NCBI GenBank assembly: GCA_019055375.1
Contig: JAHQIW010007172.1
Span: 1-64,000, forward strand
Length of the DNA: 64,000 nt
DNA from: Parelaphostrongylus tenuis
Taxonomy: Eukaryota > Nematoda > Chromadorea > Rhabditida > Metastrongylidae
Reading direction: 5' to 3'
Below, piece by piece: positions 10,352-20,600 of the stretch. The notes under the pieces are model-generated. The model did not search any database and had not been told where the DNA came from. It saw only the letters and a program-made list of their open reading frames with translations. Numbering within the stretch: the stretch's first letter is position 1; the number at the start of each line of letters is the position of its first letter. The translations under genes and the position numbers were made by a program.

Positions 10352-10676
10352 CTATATTGTAACATCATACCACCGCAAGTGGCCGGTTAAGTAAAATGAA
10401 TTCTTAATACCAAAGTATTCTGCAGGTTAAAAACTTCAAAGATTTGTGTAAGAGAGCTAGATTCTTTATTCTACGGGTTTATATTTTTGCACATTGAATG
10501 AATTTGATAACCATCAGTAGTGATAATTTAACCAATTTTGAACATGCGTCGTTTGAGTCACCAAAACTTATCTCTCTGCGGTCTCTGCGGCTACGCACAG
10601 TGCGTATCAGCCGATTCGCTTGTTAAATGCATTCTACACGCCATTCAGGTTCTTTTCCGTTATTCAGAAACAAATA

Positions 10677-11243
10677 AAGAAACGACCCCTTTCGCTGGAC
10701 ACGAACTTTCCATACGATTGTTGGTAGTCAACCGAAAGCTTAAATCTCTGGCAATGCGCTAACTGCTTCTTTTTTGAGAAGATTTAGTGTTGAAGCATTC
10801 TAAATCAAAATTTGTTTTATAGCGGCCACGCGGTGTAGAAGAAATTTAGTAATATTAGAACCATGCGGTCCAACTGAAGTTTCTTTCAAAGTGGAGAAAA
10901 AATCCCAAATTAAATATGAATGTGTAGATTCTACGGCCAGCCCTTCCCCAGCACCCATTCTAGCCGACCGACAATGCGTTGCGTATGTGAAACTTAATCA
11001 TATTTCCTTTGCTACAGTGGAGTGAAGCGGTCTTTTTAGAAAATAAGTACAGCTTTGATATTTTCGAAACTCATGATATCGAATAGCTTCTCATAATTTG
11101 AAAAAAGAGTTTTGTTTTGCGAGACATGTGCGTGTGCACACAAATCTTTTCAAGAAAAATTTGTATCCAGAGATCCAAGCGTTCGAATGATTGCTTGAAG
11201 TGCAATGAAAAGTCTTTGTCTAAATAAAGGGGTCGTTTCTTCA
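10677..11243. repeat. Family C foldback repeat, short version
   Basis: The ends are inverted copies: GAAACGACCCCTTT at 10678 onward and AAAGGGGTCGTTTC ending near 11241. Inside is the family C body, including CTCTGGC.ATGCGCTA, AAATTTGTTTTATAGCGGCC, GTGGAGAAAAAATCCCAAAT and CATGATATCGAATAGC. Relatives lie at 19360-20220, 27110-28020, 36690-37460, 38150-38590, 39935-40630, 44330-46500, 54560-55437 and 59190-60040. Confidence 0.75.
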
Positions 11244-11299
11244 CTTGTTCGAGGATAACGGAAAATAACGCTATTCACATTATCCTTTCGTGCATATCG

Positions 11300-11690
11300 A
11301 AAATCTTCAATGAGGCTCAATCAGTTGACAAACATAGTTCCGATAGGGTTTACCTGCAACATGGATCACATTCAAACCCTGTCACGAATCATTGAAGTCT
11401 GTTGAAAATACCATCTGCGTTCTGTCCTAACTTTCATTGACTATAAGCGAGCAATTGACAGCATTGAAGCGAATGTAGTTCCAAAAAAGGAAATCAGACA
11501 AGGCTACACTATATAACCGAAGCTGTTCATCCACGCATTGTAGTGAATAATAAAGTCGTTTTATTAGCACGAGAGGGGCATAGGTGTTGACAAAAAATCC
11601 CTATGAAACCATGGTCTCGCGAATGGCCTCATTATCATTGCGAGAAATTCCAAAATCCTTGGTTCCAGTCAGTTTTGCAGTATCTTGTGT
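11300..11690 (+). mobile_element. RTE-like LINE fragment with internal deletion
   Basis: The plus frame reads GFTCNMDHIQTLSRIIEVC, SVLTFIDYKRAIDSIEANVV, then jumps to KKEIRQGYTI.PKLFIHALQ and RGIGVDKKSL.NHGLANGL. This corresponds to RT blocks before and after a deletion of the sequence between AFDSVE and GVRQGDT. The FADD box is degraded to LANG. Confidence 0.75.
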
Positions 11691-11849
11691 TGCGAACAAT
11701 GTTCACTTTTTACCCTGTAAAAATTAAAGCGGTGCAAATGGTGAAATTTAAAGTTGTCTGCGGTTTCAAAGTTACCTGTTGGAAAATTCCTGAAAGTTCC
11801 AGCCTAACTTGCTGGGAAACAGGTTTTCAAAATGTAAAGCGAATGTTAG

Positions 11850-12633
11850 TCTCTAACATGCTGCTAATTTTTGTCAAAACGTTTATCGATAAGCCCAAAA
11901 TGAGCACGTTCATGCCGATTAAAGTCGCATCTGATTTACACAACTTTTTCTATGGCAATGTGAGATAAAACAGCCACTTCATTTGCAAATCAAGTATAGG
12001 ATTATTGAACAGGTAGGAAAAACATTCTCATGAAGACAAATTCAGATAAACAAAACAAGTGGGCATGGAATAAACGGCAGGAAAGCTGTATAACACGGAT
12101 TCAGTCATGCATGATATGAGCGTCTTCAAAGTCGAACACATAGCTGATCAAATTCAAACGAAAGTGTGGCAAAATATGGAAAGCACAGTGCGCTATAACA
12201 GGCAGTTCAATGAGAAACGGCTCTACGTTTAGTGACTTGGTTCAAAGAGACAGATAGTAATAGCCGCTTAGGGCATCAAGATGATGTCGAGTGCGACGAA
12301 CTTTCCTTTGTGACTCGGCTTGCGGCTCTTCACAAAGTCCTGAGAAGAAAAGAAGTTACGCAAAAAAATTCAAGTTCGTTAGTAGGTAGCGTTTTCCAAA
12401 GGAACAGTGGTAGTTGATCTGTTGATTGACGTAGTGATGTAATGATATGGAGCAAGTACATCGTGAAATCATTTGAATTTCCAGGTTCCTGTAGTATCAG
12501 CATGATCGTCATTGCTGTTACTTCTTTCGTGATTTATTCATCTAATCTAGTCATAAGAAAGTCAATAAGAGACACGTGGAACGAAGTGGTTCAAAGAGAA
12601 CCCGCAAGAGATCATCCTAGAGCAAGCCAGTAA
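11850..12633 (+). pseudogene. Unknown gene with C-terminal membrane helix, broken frames
   Basis: Likely exons: one ending IKVASDLHNFFYGN at 11959 before a GTGAGA donor; one starting 12046 after AAATTCAG; a long block 12078-12228 (HDMSVFKVEHIADQIQTKVW...); 12229-12385 (DDVECDELSFVTRLAALHKV...) with GTAGCG donor; and 12485-12633 after TTTCCAG, ending in RDHPRASQ-stop. The last two exons join in phase 1. The final exon has a membrane helix SISMIVIAVTSFVIYSSNL. Two one-base frame changes (near 12080 and 12227) break the model, so it is a pseudogene or contains sequence errors. Family not recognised. Confidence 0.45.
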
Positions 12634-12844
12634 GAGGCTTCTCTAGAAAGATGACAAAGATAACAAGGCTTTGAACATTCTTAAGAAGTATATTGAATGT
12701 TTATTGCAAGGTTAATAAACCGTCGATGCTATGAGCAAGAATTATTCGTATTGTCCTTCATTTCGGCTGTTTTCTAAAACCTCGCTTCTTAGACTTTTGA
12801 TATGCTCAGGAAAGCTGGTTAGCTGTTTTTGGAGTTTTTTTCTA

Positions 12845-12910
12845 AATGTCAATGGCATACGTACGTTTCGACAGTCTCTCTCGCCTCGTCAGGGTCACAC
12901 GCCCCACTAG
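12845..12910 (-). ncRNA. Hammerhead-like motif, second family (G), copy 1
   Basis: On the minus strand: CTGACGA at 12892-12886, then GGC...GTC as stem II, GAAA at 12869-12866, and ACGTACGTA after it, which can form a minimal two-pair stem III. The core is complete, but the bases that should close stem I pair poorly. A related unit is at 13266-13320. Confidence 0.5.
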
Positions 12911-13265
12911 CCACTCTTCATACAAAGGAAGGTGCAGAATGACAAGACCGAGCAAAGTAAGATCTTCTTGGGATTTTCTTATATTCAATAACATATGGGT
13001 ATCATATAGGATATAGACAATCAAAATAAAGGATAATGTCTCATAAATGGCAGTCATATGTCTCGACTGTAAAAAGACCCAGGCAAGATTTCACGTTGTC
13101 AGGTATTAACATTTTCCGCCTTACCTATCCTGTGTGAAGCGTGTCTAGTAGGGCGTGTGACACTAAAGAGAGGGAGTGGAATCGAATGCATGCTGCATCG
13201 TCGAAAGATTCATAGCATTAGAATAAAGTTCGAAAGAATTTTGAACCTTACAGTTATTGGTACAC

Positions 13266-13320
13266 CAGTGGCTTAGATACGCCTCGGCGGTCTCGCCCGC
13301 CTCATTAGAGCCACATGTCC
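13266..13320 (-). ncRNA. Hammerhead-like motif, family G, copy 2
   Basis: On the minus strand: stem I GTGGCT/AGCCAC (13314-13309 with 13273-13268), core CTAATGA (13308-13302), a strong five-pair stem II GGCGG/CCGCC (13301-13286), then GAGG in place of GAAA. Two core positions are mutated, so it should be inactive, but the architecture is clear. Confidence 0.55.
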
Positions 13321-13484
13321 CACGACTCACCACTACTAACAGTAACGCGGCCGAAGATGTATTAGTCCAGAAGAAGTGAGATATCACTTGCTGCAAGTCT
13401 AGACTGATTTTCAGGCGATGGCTTGCGCGGCCGCTGCAAGGCATGTAACGCTATATTTTGATCTACCGTTGTTTAAACCTCGCT

Positions 13485-15153
13485 TCAAAGTTCAATCAAT
13501 ATAGTCTGAATTAGATTAAAAAGGTAATAGTTCATCAACATCAGTCGCTTCATTTTTCTTGTATTGTAACAATCACCAGCTAGGATAGATGGGTATAAAG
13601 TAGGATGAGAGATGTATTGATGATGTATAGAATGAACGAAAGAAATTCACAAAAACATCGACATACTCTTTTCAGCTTCATCTAGAAGTGAAGTGATTTC
13701 AGCAACTAGGCTTGGTACCATTGACCGATTCTCGCAAAGTATCAACGCTATCCGTTCGACAATTGTAAGCAACGACAAGTCCGTAACTGAAAGAGATCTC
13801 CGAGCCATACGGAATAGATCTCTGTAGATATCAATCGCTCGCTGATACAATTTTCTTTGCTCTTTTCCATAGGCTGAATAATACAATGCTTTCAAAATGT
13901 GTTAGGTTCAGCAATTCAAATTATTCGTCATAGAAAAAAAACATCGGAAATGATAATGTGAGAAGTGTTAGGAAAAAATGCCAGACTAATCACATGTTCA
14001 ACTCCTTATGGGCTTACTCTTATGATTTGCTCATTATTATACATTTTTTGACCACCGAGCTAATTGGTATTTACTTAAACCAGAAAGAATGCTATCTGTG
14101 CACATGCACACTGAGAAATTTCCCGTGTGAGGTCGAACTAACTCAGCCTCCAAACAATTCTCGTACAGAAGCGTCAGAGTATCCTCAATTTTTGAGCGTC
14201 TTCTATTAAATAAATTAGGTCTCTACGGTGAAGAAATTTAACATTCCCTGGTACAGTTCACTCTATGCAGCTCTTATTGATTCCATTTGGATTTTGCAAA
14301 ACTCAAATGGAACAAAGGAGAACAGACGAATAGCGATAATGATCCCCATTCATTGAGAAATGGATCAAAGTTCTTGAGATTCAGTTCAGCACTTCTCCTG
14401 ATCCTGTCGACTTGTCGTCCTTCCACTTACATGAAATTGGCAAAAGACTTGTCTGAGACAAGCATACTCTGCCTAATTTAAATGTCAACGATCTACCAAG
14501 ACTACCCCAGGATTTTATAGAATCGACTGAAGCAGTATTCAACCACATGCGTGTCGAAGGCTTACAAATTTTCTAGTAGCACATGACTCACTCAGAGAAA
14601 GAGTTTGGACACCTCTTAGGCTGGTGAACGGAAGAAAATAAATTGATTACAAAAGTGCTAGAATCTGAGAGCTTTATATATGCAATGTCTGAACATGTAA
14701 CAAAATTTTGAATTTATACCTGGTTTAGTTCTGGCATGGAAAAGATACGCATCAGCGAGTAAAATTTGATGTGCGAGAACAGCATTTTTGGCCGGTCGTG
14801 CTGACTCCAGAATGTCCTATACTCACTAATAATGACTTCAGTATAACTTGTTAACATGAAGTGTCTCCTGAACTTACTTCATATGCCTTGTAATAGTAAT
14901 CGAGTCGTCTACGTAAGTGTTGAATATTCTGTTCGATTTCAATTTGAGGATGACATGATAATGAAACCAATTCGTCTTCGTCTTCCGACACTCGTGCGCA
15001 ATGAAGTTTCTTCAGGTAGAGCAATTCACCGCGATCTAAAGAATCTTCACCGATAATGGCAAGAAATCTCGGCACTTTTCCGTGATCTCCACTCAGTTTG
15101 AGCCTTTTGGTTGGACCGTATTTTTCGCTTTTCTTCAAAGTGCAAGTGGTCAT
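13485..15153 (-). CDS. Highly divergent 14-3-3-like protein, four exons, complete frame
   Basis: Exons 15153-14878, 14816-14720, 13873-13667 and 13579-13485 with donors GTAAGT, GTATAA, GTATGT and matching phases (0, 1, 1) give an uninterrupted 224-residue protein; 14-3-3 proteins are about 245. ATG 15153 fits the family start. Residues about 136-201 align without gaps to 14-3-3 helices G-H: G, Y, F, A, T, L, E and the DEA of LLDEAE match the G..Y...F..A......T....L...........E.....DDA pattern of SGDDR...FDDA. Earlier, LLADAYLFHAR matches KMKGDYYRYLAE, and IEQNIQHLRRRLDYYYKAY fits the helix before it. Canonical proteins bind phosphoserine through K, R, R, Y and N; here RY becomes LF and the N of LNFSVFYYE becomes R, so phosphopeptide binding is probably lost. 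The 846-nt intron 2 is the only long one. Confidence 0.7.
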
Positions 15154-15540
15154 TTGATAGCTCAAATCAAGTGAACTTGAATGGTAAATTTTATTTTTGA
15201 AATAATTTGTTTTTGGCGCTCTATCAGTGGAAATAAAATTTTGTTTCACATTCACGAATTTCTCGCCAGATAAAAACTTTTATGATCAGATTTTGATCAT
15301 TAGATAGAAAAATCTTAACGATTCAAAGATATATTTGATTTTTGGAATGGACTTCTTAGAGCGGTGTAACGCTCAAAAGAAGATTGGGTTTCACACACTC
15401 GGATCATTCTGTTTTCCGCACTACTTTTGAGTAAAGGCAATTTCTATTTTCTATGGAACGCTACGCAACAATGCTTAGAAGAAGCATTTTTTGAGACATA
15501 ATGTCTCACAAGATCGAAAAAGTAAATAAATAACGTGAAA
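15090..15540. repeat. Degenerate family C fragment over the start of the 14-3-3-like gene
   Basis: TTATTTTTGAAATAAT, AAAATTTTGTTTCACATT and nearby words match 18690-18860. The ATG of the 14-3-3-like gene lies at its edge, so the first dozen codons may be repeat-derived. Confidence 0.45.
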
Positions 15541-15645
15541 TTTTCTGGTCACAAGGTAGGTATAAATTTATTTCAAACACAGGCTCCGATATTTTCAGGG
15601 ACGCGGATAGATATTTTTAGTCCTACAAACTATACTTCAGTAACT

Positions 15646-16135
15646 TCATTGGTAATTCTGATTCACTTGTCTTTTAGAAGACGAAAGAATATTTCTCACG
15701 AAGCCTAGATGTAGCTTAGGTTTATTCTTAGTTGTATACTTGCATAGAAATGACCGAGAAAGTTCCACTCTAACAAACATAACCATTTTTGTGTAAAGCC
15801 TATGACTCGATATTGCTTGATCAAGCCTGAATTCAGTGAGATTTCGTTCTACTAGGTCGATAAGAAAGTAACTGCACTTTATGCATTGTTAAAATTTGCC
15901 GTTAATATTGGAACATATCAAAAAACCGATATTAACGTCAAATCTGAAATCTGAAATTGTAATTGTGTTTGCACCAACCTATACCATAAGTCACCTACTT
16001 AGCAGTTCTCCTCGCTCAACTTTTCTTTTGAGAACCGCTTCTTCATTCCAAAAGGCATAACAATCATCCGAACTTATTAGGTGTACATCACAGCATTCAT
16101 CGTTGTTCTCAATGTCCCGAGATATACGTTGACAT
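15646..16135 (-). CDS. Unknown protein, two phased terminal exons
   Basis: Exon 16135-15995 (acceptor TTTTCAG, donor GTGACT) and exon 15871-15646 (acceptor GTGCAG, stop TGA) join in phase 2 and keep one frame of about 122 residues. Recognisable stretches are RDIENNDECCDVHLIS, DDCYAFWNEEAVLKRKV and YFLIDLVERNLTEFRLDQ. The product is charged with no membrane segment. Upstream exons were not found. Family not recognised. It lies just upstream of the 14-3-3-like gene on the same strand. Confidence 0.5.
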
Positions 16136-16242
16136 CTGAAAAGTTATGCCGTACTATGATGGAACCCAAACAGACTTGGAGCACCCACTGATTTTAATAA
16201 GATGAAACTCAGGATCCACGCTGCTTTTTATTAGCTAGAGCT

Positions 16243-16404
16243 ATGGCCGTACACGACTTTAATAGAATTGTGAAATGTTGTGTTGTGGCATACTGCGTGA
16301 TATTACTTTCCGGTTATATAGAATTTCGAAACGGTTTATATCATTTCTCATCAATTATTTTTGGAGATCAAGACTGGACGGTAACTGAAAATTTTCCGGT
16401 TTAG
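16243..16404 (+). CDS. Possible small protein with N-terminal membrane anchor
   Basis: A 53-codon frame MAVHDFNRIVKCCVVAYC... has a hydrophobic segment at residues 9-24. A good donor (GACG|GTAACT) lies at 16380/16381, so it could be a first exon. Family not recognised; a chance frame is possible. Confidence 0.25.
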   Translation: MAVHDFNRIVKCCVVAYCVILLSGYIEFRNGLYHFSSIIFGDQDWTVTENFPV

Positions 16405-16544
16405 CGAATACACTATGCAAAGTGGAGCTCCAGAGGCAGATTCTAAAATTGCTGGACTATAAGTTGCTGATTATTTCGCACTATACCTTTCGTTTGAAGA
16501 GTTTTTGAGGCCACGCTCAGAATCATATATTTTGATGACGAATT

Positions 16545-16960
16545 CTGAGCCTTTTATGAGGTCTGTTATGTCAGTTAGATAGTGCAGGACACGTGTTTCG
16601 GTTTTACAGCCTTGTGATTGCGATGCAGTCAGTTCCGCGGAGAGATTTCCCCTGCTAAGAAAAACTGACGTCGAAATACTTACACTATAGGTATGACAAT
16701 CATACTTTACCAGCCACGAGCAATCGAATGCACAACATTACCCGTTCGGGAACGATCTTTTGTCGACGCGTGTAAGTATCTCGGCGTCAGTTCCTCTTAA
16801 TAGGTGATATCTCCCGATGAACTGACTGAACCGAAAGGCACAACACGACTGACAAGGCTGCAAGGCCGAAACACGTGTCTTAAATTGTTTAAGTGCCATA
16901 ACACATCTCAAGAAAGGCTCAAATTACGTTATTGGATTATACTTCACAATTCCTTCCAAA
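16545..16960. repeat. Family B inverted dimer with two hammerhead remnants
   Basis: The left arm (about 16545-16680, minus) and the right arm (about 16790-16960, plus) are inverted copies, including AACTGACGTCGA..TACTTACAC against GTAAGTATCTCGGCGTCAGT. The right hammerhead reads CTGACAA (core G8 changed to A), then GGC..GCC, GAAA and GTGTC. In the left one the CTGACGA core is lost, but GAAACACGTGTCCTGCAC remains. Confidence 0.65.
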
Positions 16961-17169
16961 TGAAGCTGTATAACTTCTTAAGGGATTGAAGTAGACTATA
17001 ACAAAGTTGAAGCTATTTCAACCCATGTGGTAGCATTTTTCTCATGAAGTGCACGGCTCTTGTCAAAGTTCGACCTCCATTTATTCGTTCGGAGAAGTCT
17101 ACTCTGATGCAGTGAGGATTTTCTGCGATAAATCAATTTTTAATCACAAGGAATAACATTTACTACGGA

Positions 17170-17185
17170 GGGGGGGGGGGGGGGG
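17170..17185 (+). repeat. Poly-G run of 16
   Basis: Homopolymer followed by more purine-rich G blocks. Such runs are rare in AT-rich nematode DNA and prone to assembly error. Confidence 0.95.
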
Positions 17186-17294
17186 AGGGGAGGTGGGAGA
17201 CCTTGTAAAGCCTTTTAAAGTCGGAATAGCAATGCGAATTGTTGGTAAATTTATCGATTTGAGAGCTGTTGTATATTAAGGCGCATCACCTGTT

Positions 17295-18476
17295 CTAAAT
17301 AGATTTAAGTTCAGACATGCGATGAATATGTCGCCGCCTCAACTTTGCAATCAAAGATACTGACGCCACGAAATAACATCTTTCTCGATCAGAAAAGTCG
17401 AAAAATTCCAAGACTACAGGAAAATTCGTCGTCTCACTTTGAGTATCTCTAATACGCCGTAAGAAAGCTGGAACGGGTTGACATGGTAGTGAAAAATGAT
17501 GGCTTTCTAGTAGGATCATGATCTCCGTTTTGCTGATAATATTGGTCTAAGAATAACAATCAAAAGTGAGTCAAACTAAAATGCCAACCAATTTTGATAG
17601 CGCTTGCAAACAGACTGACGTTCTAGTGAATTCAAGAGGAACGATGAGAAATAAATTTGTTTCTATCTAAGTTCAATGGCACAAGTATTTTCTAATGCTT
17701 CCGCGATATAATATGTCTCGGTTGAGAAGTGATATGAAATTAAGCTTCATTTATAACCACTTATAATTATTCATCCTGACATTTTGGAAAGGTGAATGTT
17801 AGATAAACGATGGAAAGCGAAGCGCTCAGCTCTTCTGAATCCATAATTTCTTGAAATTCATTTGTAATGGATCGGAAGAAGTCTACAAGAACACTGTCAA
17901 CTTGGTGTTGTACTGCAAAAGTAATCATGAGTCAAAGGTTTAATTGAAGAGCAGTTCAGATAATTTATGATACCTGCAAATATTGCTTGGCTGATCGTAA
18001 GAAATAAGCGAAATTGGCATTCGAAGAGTTTTGTGTGGTCCTGACCATGACGAAGCATTTGTATTTGTTAGGTCACCACCGTCATTATGTTCGCTCACGT
18101 TCGATCGCCCGCGTGAAAATTCAGATCTTAAGTTTTGCAAAATTTAATGTGAGAAGTTTTAGATAGTCAGCATTGTTTGGATCCTATAGTTAGCCGGTCA
18201 GATCTATACCAGTGCCTGACGTTTTTCAACGCGCAAAATCAGTACTTGCTCGCGGTAATCACTGAAGTACTTTCGAACTCGAAAGTCATTCATAGAATTA
18301 TGAAAGATGAAATACTTGCTTTGTAAACATTGTAGAGTTGACCAAAGGCATAACCAGCCTTGACAATTATTTATGGTGGCATAACAGAAAGTGTTGTGAT
18401 CCTCTCATTTGGTCTGATCATAATTTTTAACCCAGGAGGCATAGAAGGCTTGGTTTGCACGGGCTGAAGGACCGAA
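17295..18476 (-). CDS. Unknown multi-exon gene, partial
   Basis: Candidate exons on the minus strand: 18476-18371 or shorter (VQTKPSMPPGLKIMIRPNER); 18261-18210 after ACTTCAG (YREQVLILRVEKRQAL, donor GTATAG); about 18125-17974 (SEHNDGGDLTNTNASSW...); 17912-17767 after TTTTGCAG (QVDSVLVDFFRSITNEFQEI); and 17532-17295 after TTATCAG (NFPVVLEFFDFSDRERCYF, stop TAG). Exons around the 61-nt intron 17973-17913 join only if a different frame is used near the end of the third exon, so either that exon starts at ATG 18058 or it carries a frameshift. Coding character is good; the exact joins are not certain. No family recognised. Confidence 0.4.
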
Positions 18477-18689
18477 CTGCCATAGGTGCATTTCAGAAAG
18501 CCTCTTATCACTCAGTTACACCTTTTCCGCAGTTTCACCTCTCATGATCTCTTGGAACAATCATATAAATTGGTTACTTGGCCTAAAACGGATCATAAGT
18601 ATTCTATGCAATACTACAGCCAAAATTAAGGATCATTTCCGTTATTCTCACCATGTTTCAGCCCCCTAAAAAAAAGAGTTGCCGCCTTT

Positions 18690-18860
18690 TTTCAAAGTTC
18701 AGTACTTATTTTGTAGCTCAAATCTCAAGAATTCCAACGTGCAACTTTATTTTTGAAATAATCCTCATATTGCGTTATAACAGTGGAGATAGGAATATGT
18801 TTCACACTTGGTAATTTTCCGCTTGACAAAGCTTTTCACTTACATTTCAAATAATAGCTT
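18690..18860. repeat. Degenerate family C fragment
   Basis: Matches 15090-15300 (TTTATTTTTGAAATAAT, ATATGTTTCACA, GACAAAGCTTTTCACTT). Confidence 0.45.
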
Positions 18861-19030
18861 GATAGCTTGGGTTTCGCCGATTTTATTATTGCATTTTATT
18901 TGAATAAGTATTTCTTAGTGCGCTGTGGCAGCCAAAATAAGACTGGGATTCGTACTCGGAGCGCTGTCATCGCGCAGCGCCACTCACATGTGGCGTGCGA
19001 TGTTTTCAAATTCAGAAGTTTATACTTCTG

Positions 19031-19340
19031 CTATGGCTCAAAATATGTCATATCCTTATCAGATTAAATCATTTTGAGCGGGTCTGTAAAAAAGCAGTCG
19101 ATAGCAGAAGTATAGTTCATTTTAAAAGCCGTAAGCTCGACTGCCGGTCACCACAAAGTCAGGTAATACCATCCTACTTTGGGTGCTTAATTTTACTAGG
19201 CGTCGGTTCCTTTAGAGGATTATTTCACCTCAAGGATCGACGGAACCGAGGGAGGGTGCTACCGATGAGTCCCAATAGGACGAAATAGGTGCCTATATAG
19301 CACTAGACCTATGGCTCAAAATATGTCATATCCTTATCAG
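19031..19340 (+). repeat. Unit bounded by 32-bp perfect direct repeats
   Basis: The 32-bp word starting CTATGGCTCAAAATATGTC is present at 19031-19062 and 19309-19340, offset 278 bp. The enclosed DNA starts with a family B 3' end (TTTTGAGCGGGTCTGTAAA) and ends with a hammerhead. It could be a duplicated insertion site, a tandem unit or the product of template switching. Confidence 0.7.
19256..19303 (+). ncRNA. Hammerhead ribozyme fold, Schistosoma-like stem II, one core change
   Basis: Stem I GTGCTA/TAGCAC (19256-19261 with 19298-19303), core CCGATGA (19262-19268), stem II GTCC/GGAC (19269-19272 with 19278-19281, loop CAATA), GAAA (19282-19285), stem III ATAG/CTAT closing loop GTGC (19285-19296), and cleavage nucleotide A19297. 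Every helix pairs perfectly. The only departure is U4 of CUGAUGA being C, which in known hammerheads greatly reduces cleavage. Confidence 0.75.
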
Positions 19341-19359
19341 AAGTTTATGTATGTCCAAA

Positions 19360-20220
19360 AGAAGACAAATGAAAAACCGATTCCTTTCGGTAGGCAAGGA
19401 CCCTTTTTTATGAGCGTTAGTAATCATTGGCAAGCTAAAATCTCTGACTAGAGCCGCACGTAGCCGTTTTTTACAAATAACTTGTATAACGTTGTAAAAT
19501 TTGAAATGAAATTATAATTTACATCGGCAGCGCAATTCTACCGTTACCTCTATGGAAGCACGAAAGGTATATGCAGGTGCAGGAAAAATCTTGTGGTATA
19601 AGAGTTGATCGTTTGATCTGGTTTCGTTCAGAGCGGAGAAAAAATTCCCAATTGAATAACAAAAACCGCACTTCACAGTTATCCGTTGGCACCATCGATC
19701 GATGGTCGTGGTAACACTCTTACTACCCCCCCCCCCCCCCCCAATCCCTCACCTCAGTCCGTGAATTGGCAAAGAACACATGCCCGACTATTTAAACTAA
19801 TAATATTTTCTCTTCAACACTGCAGAGAAATTGTCTTTTGAGAAAATAAGCACAACGTTGGAATCGTTAAATCTTACGCTATCGAATGATTAACGCAGAT
19901 GTTTTCTTACTTTTTCAGCGCGCTCAAAAATCTTTCCCAAAAGAAAGCACATTATCATATTTCTAGAGACCTGCGCAATCGACAGATTACTAGTGAACTA
20001 GGGAAAAATTTTGTCCAGCGAAATATAAGCGAAGAAATCAGTTAGTGCGTGTGGATCACAATCTTATTCTGAATGCTGTAGCGTTATAGAAGCGCCTTTA
20101 TAAAAGCGACCACTTACGGCTCTAGCCAAAGGTCTAAGCTTTTGAATGGTTAGATAACATACTTATGAAAAGTTCATGCTCTTGAGAGGGAGCGATTTTT
20201 ATTTCTTGCCATCTGACAAA
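19360..20220 (+). repeat. Family C repeat, about 0.86 kb, with 17-C run
   Basis: Family C landmarks in order: TTTATGAGCGTTAGTAATCATT, TAGAGCCGCACGTAGCC, GCGGAGAAAAAATTCCC, CATCGATCGATGG, a run of 17 C (19726-19742), CACTGCAGAGAAATTGTCTTTTGAG, AAATAAGCACAACGTTGGAAT, and a terminal part related to the inverse of its start. No coding frame. Confidence 0.75.
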
Positions 20221-20464
20221 TAAGAGCCAATTAAGGTAATTTAGGCTTGGGTATAAGCTATATCAGACCTTATAAAAGGCTCAAATATGTTACTAGATTA
20301 CCAAATTATTATTGTTCTAATCGAGGTCTATGAACAGAGTCGAATGACAAGGTATAATTCATCCTACCAGCATGAGCGCTTGTATATTACTCACTGCAAT
20401 GTCGGAGGATTTACCACTCGGCATGCGGTGATTCGACTAATTCGACGAGGGTATATAAGCAGGG

Positions 20465-20600
20465 GCTATATGCCCTGAAAGGGACCGGCTAAGTTGTGAG
20501 GCATCGTGTTGATGAGGAACCTGTAATGGCGAAACACGTACCTCAAAAGGTTCAAGAAAGTGTTAGATTATCAGATTGTTATTGTTTTGAACGAAGTCTA
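20465..20600 (+). repeat. Family B copy, hammerhead decayed
   Basis: GCATCGTGTTGATGAGG...GGCGAAACACGTACC: the core has TTGATGA instead of CTGATGA and stem II is irregular. A 3' family B fragment also lies at about 20240-20350. Confidence 0.55.
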
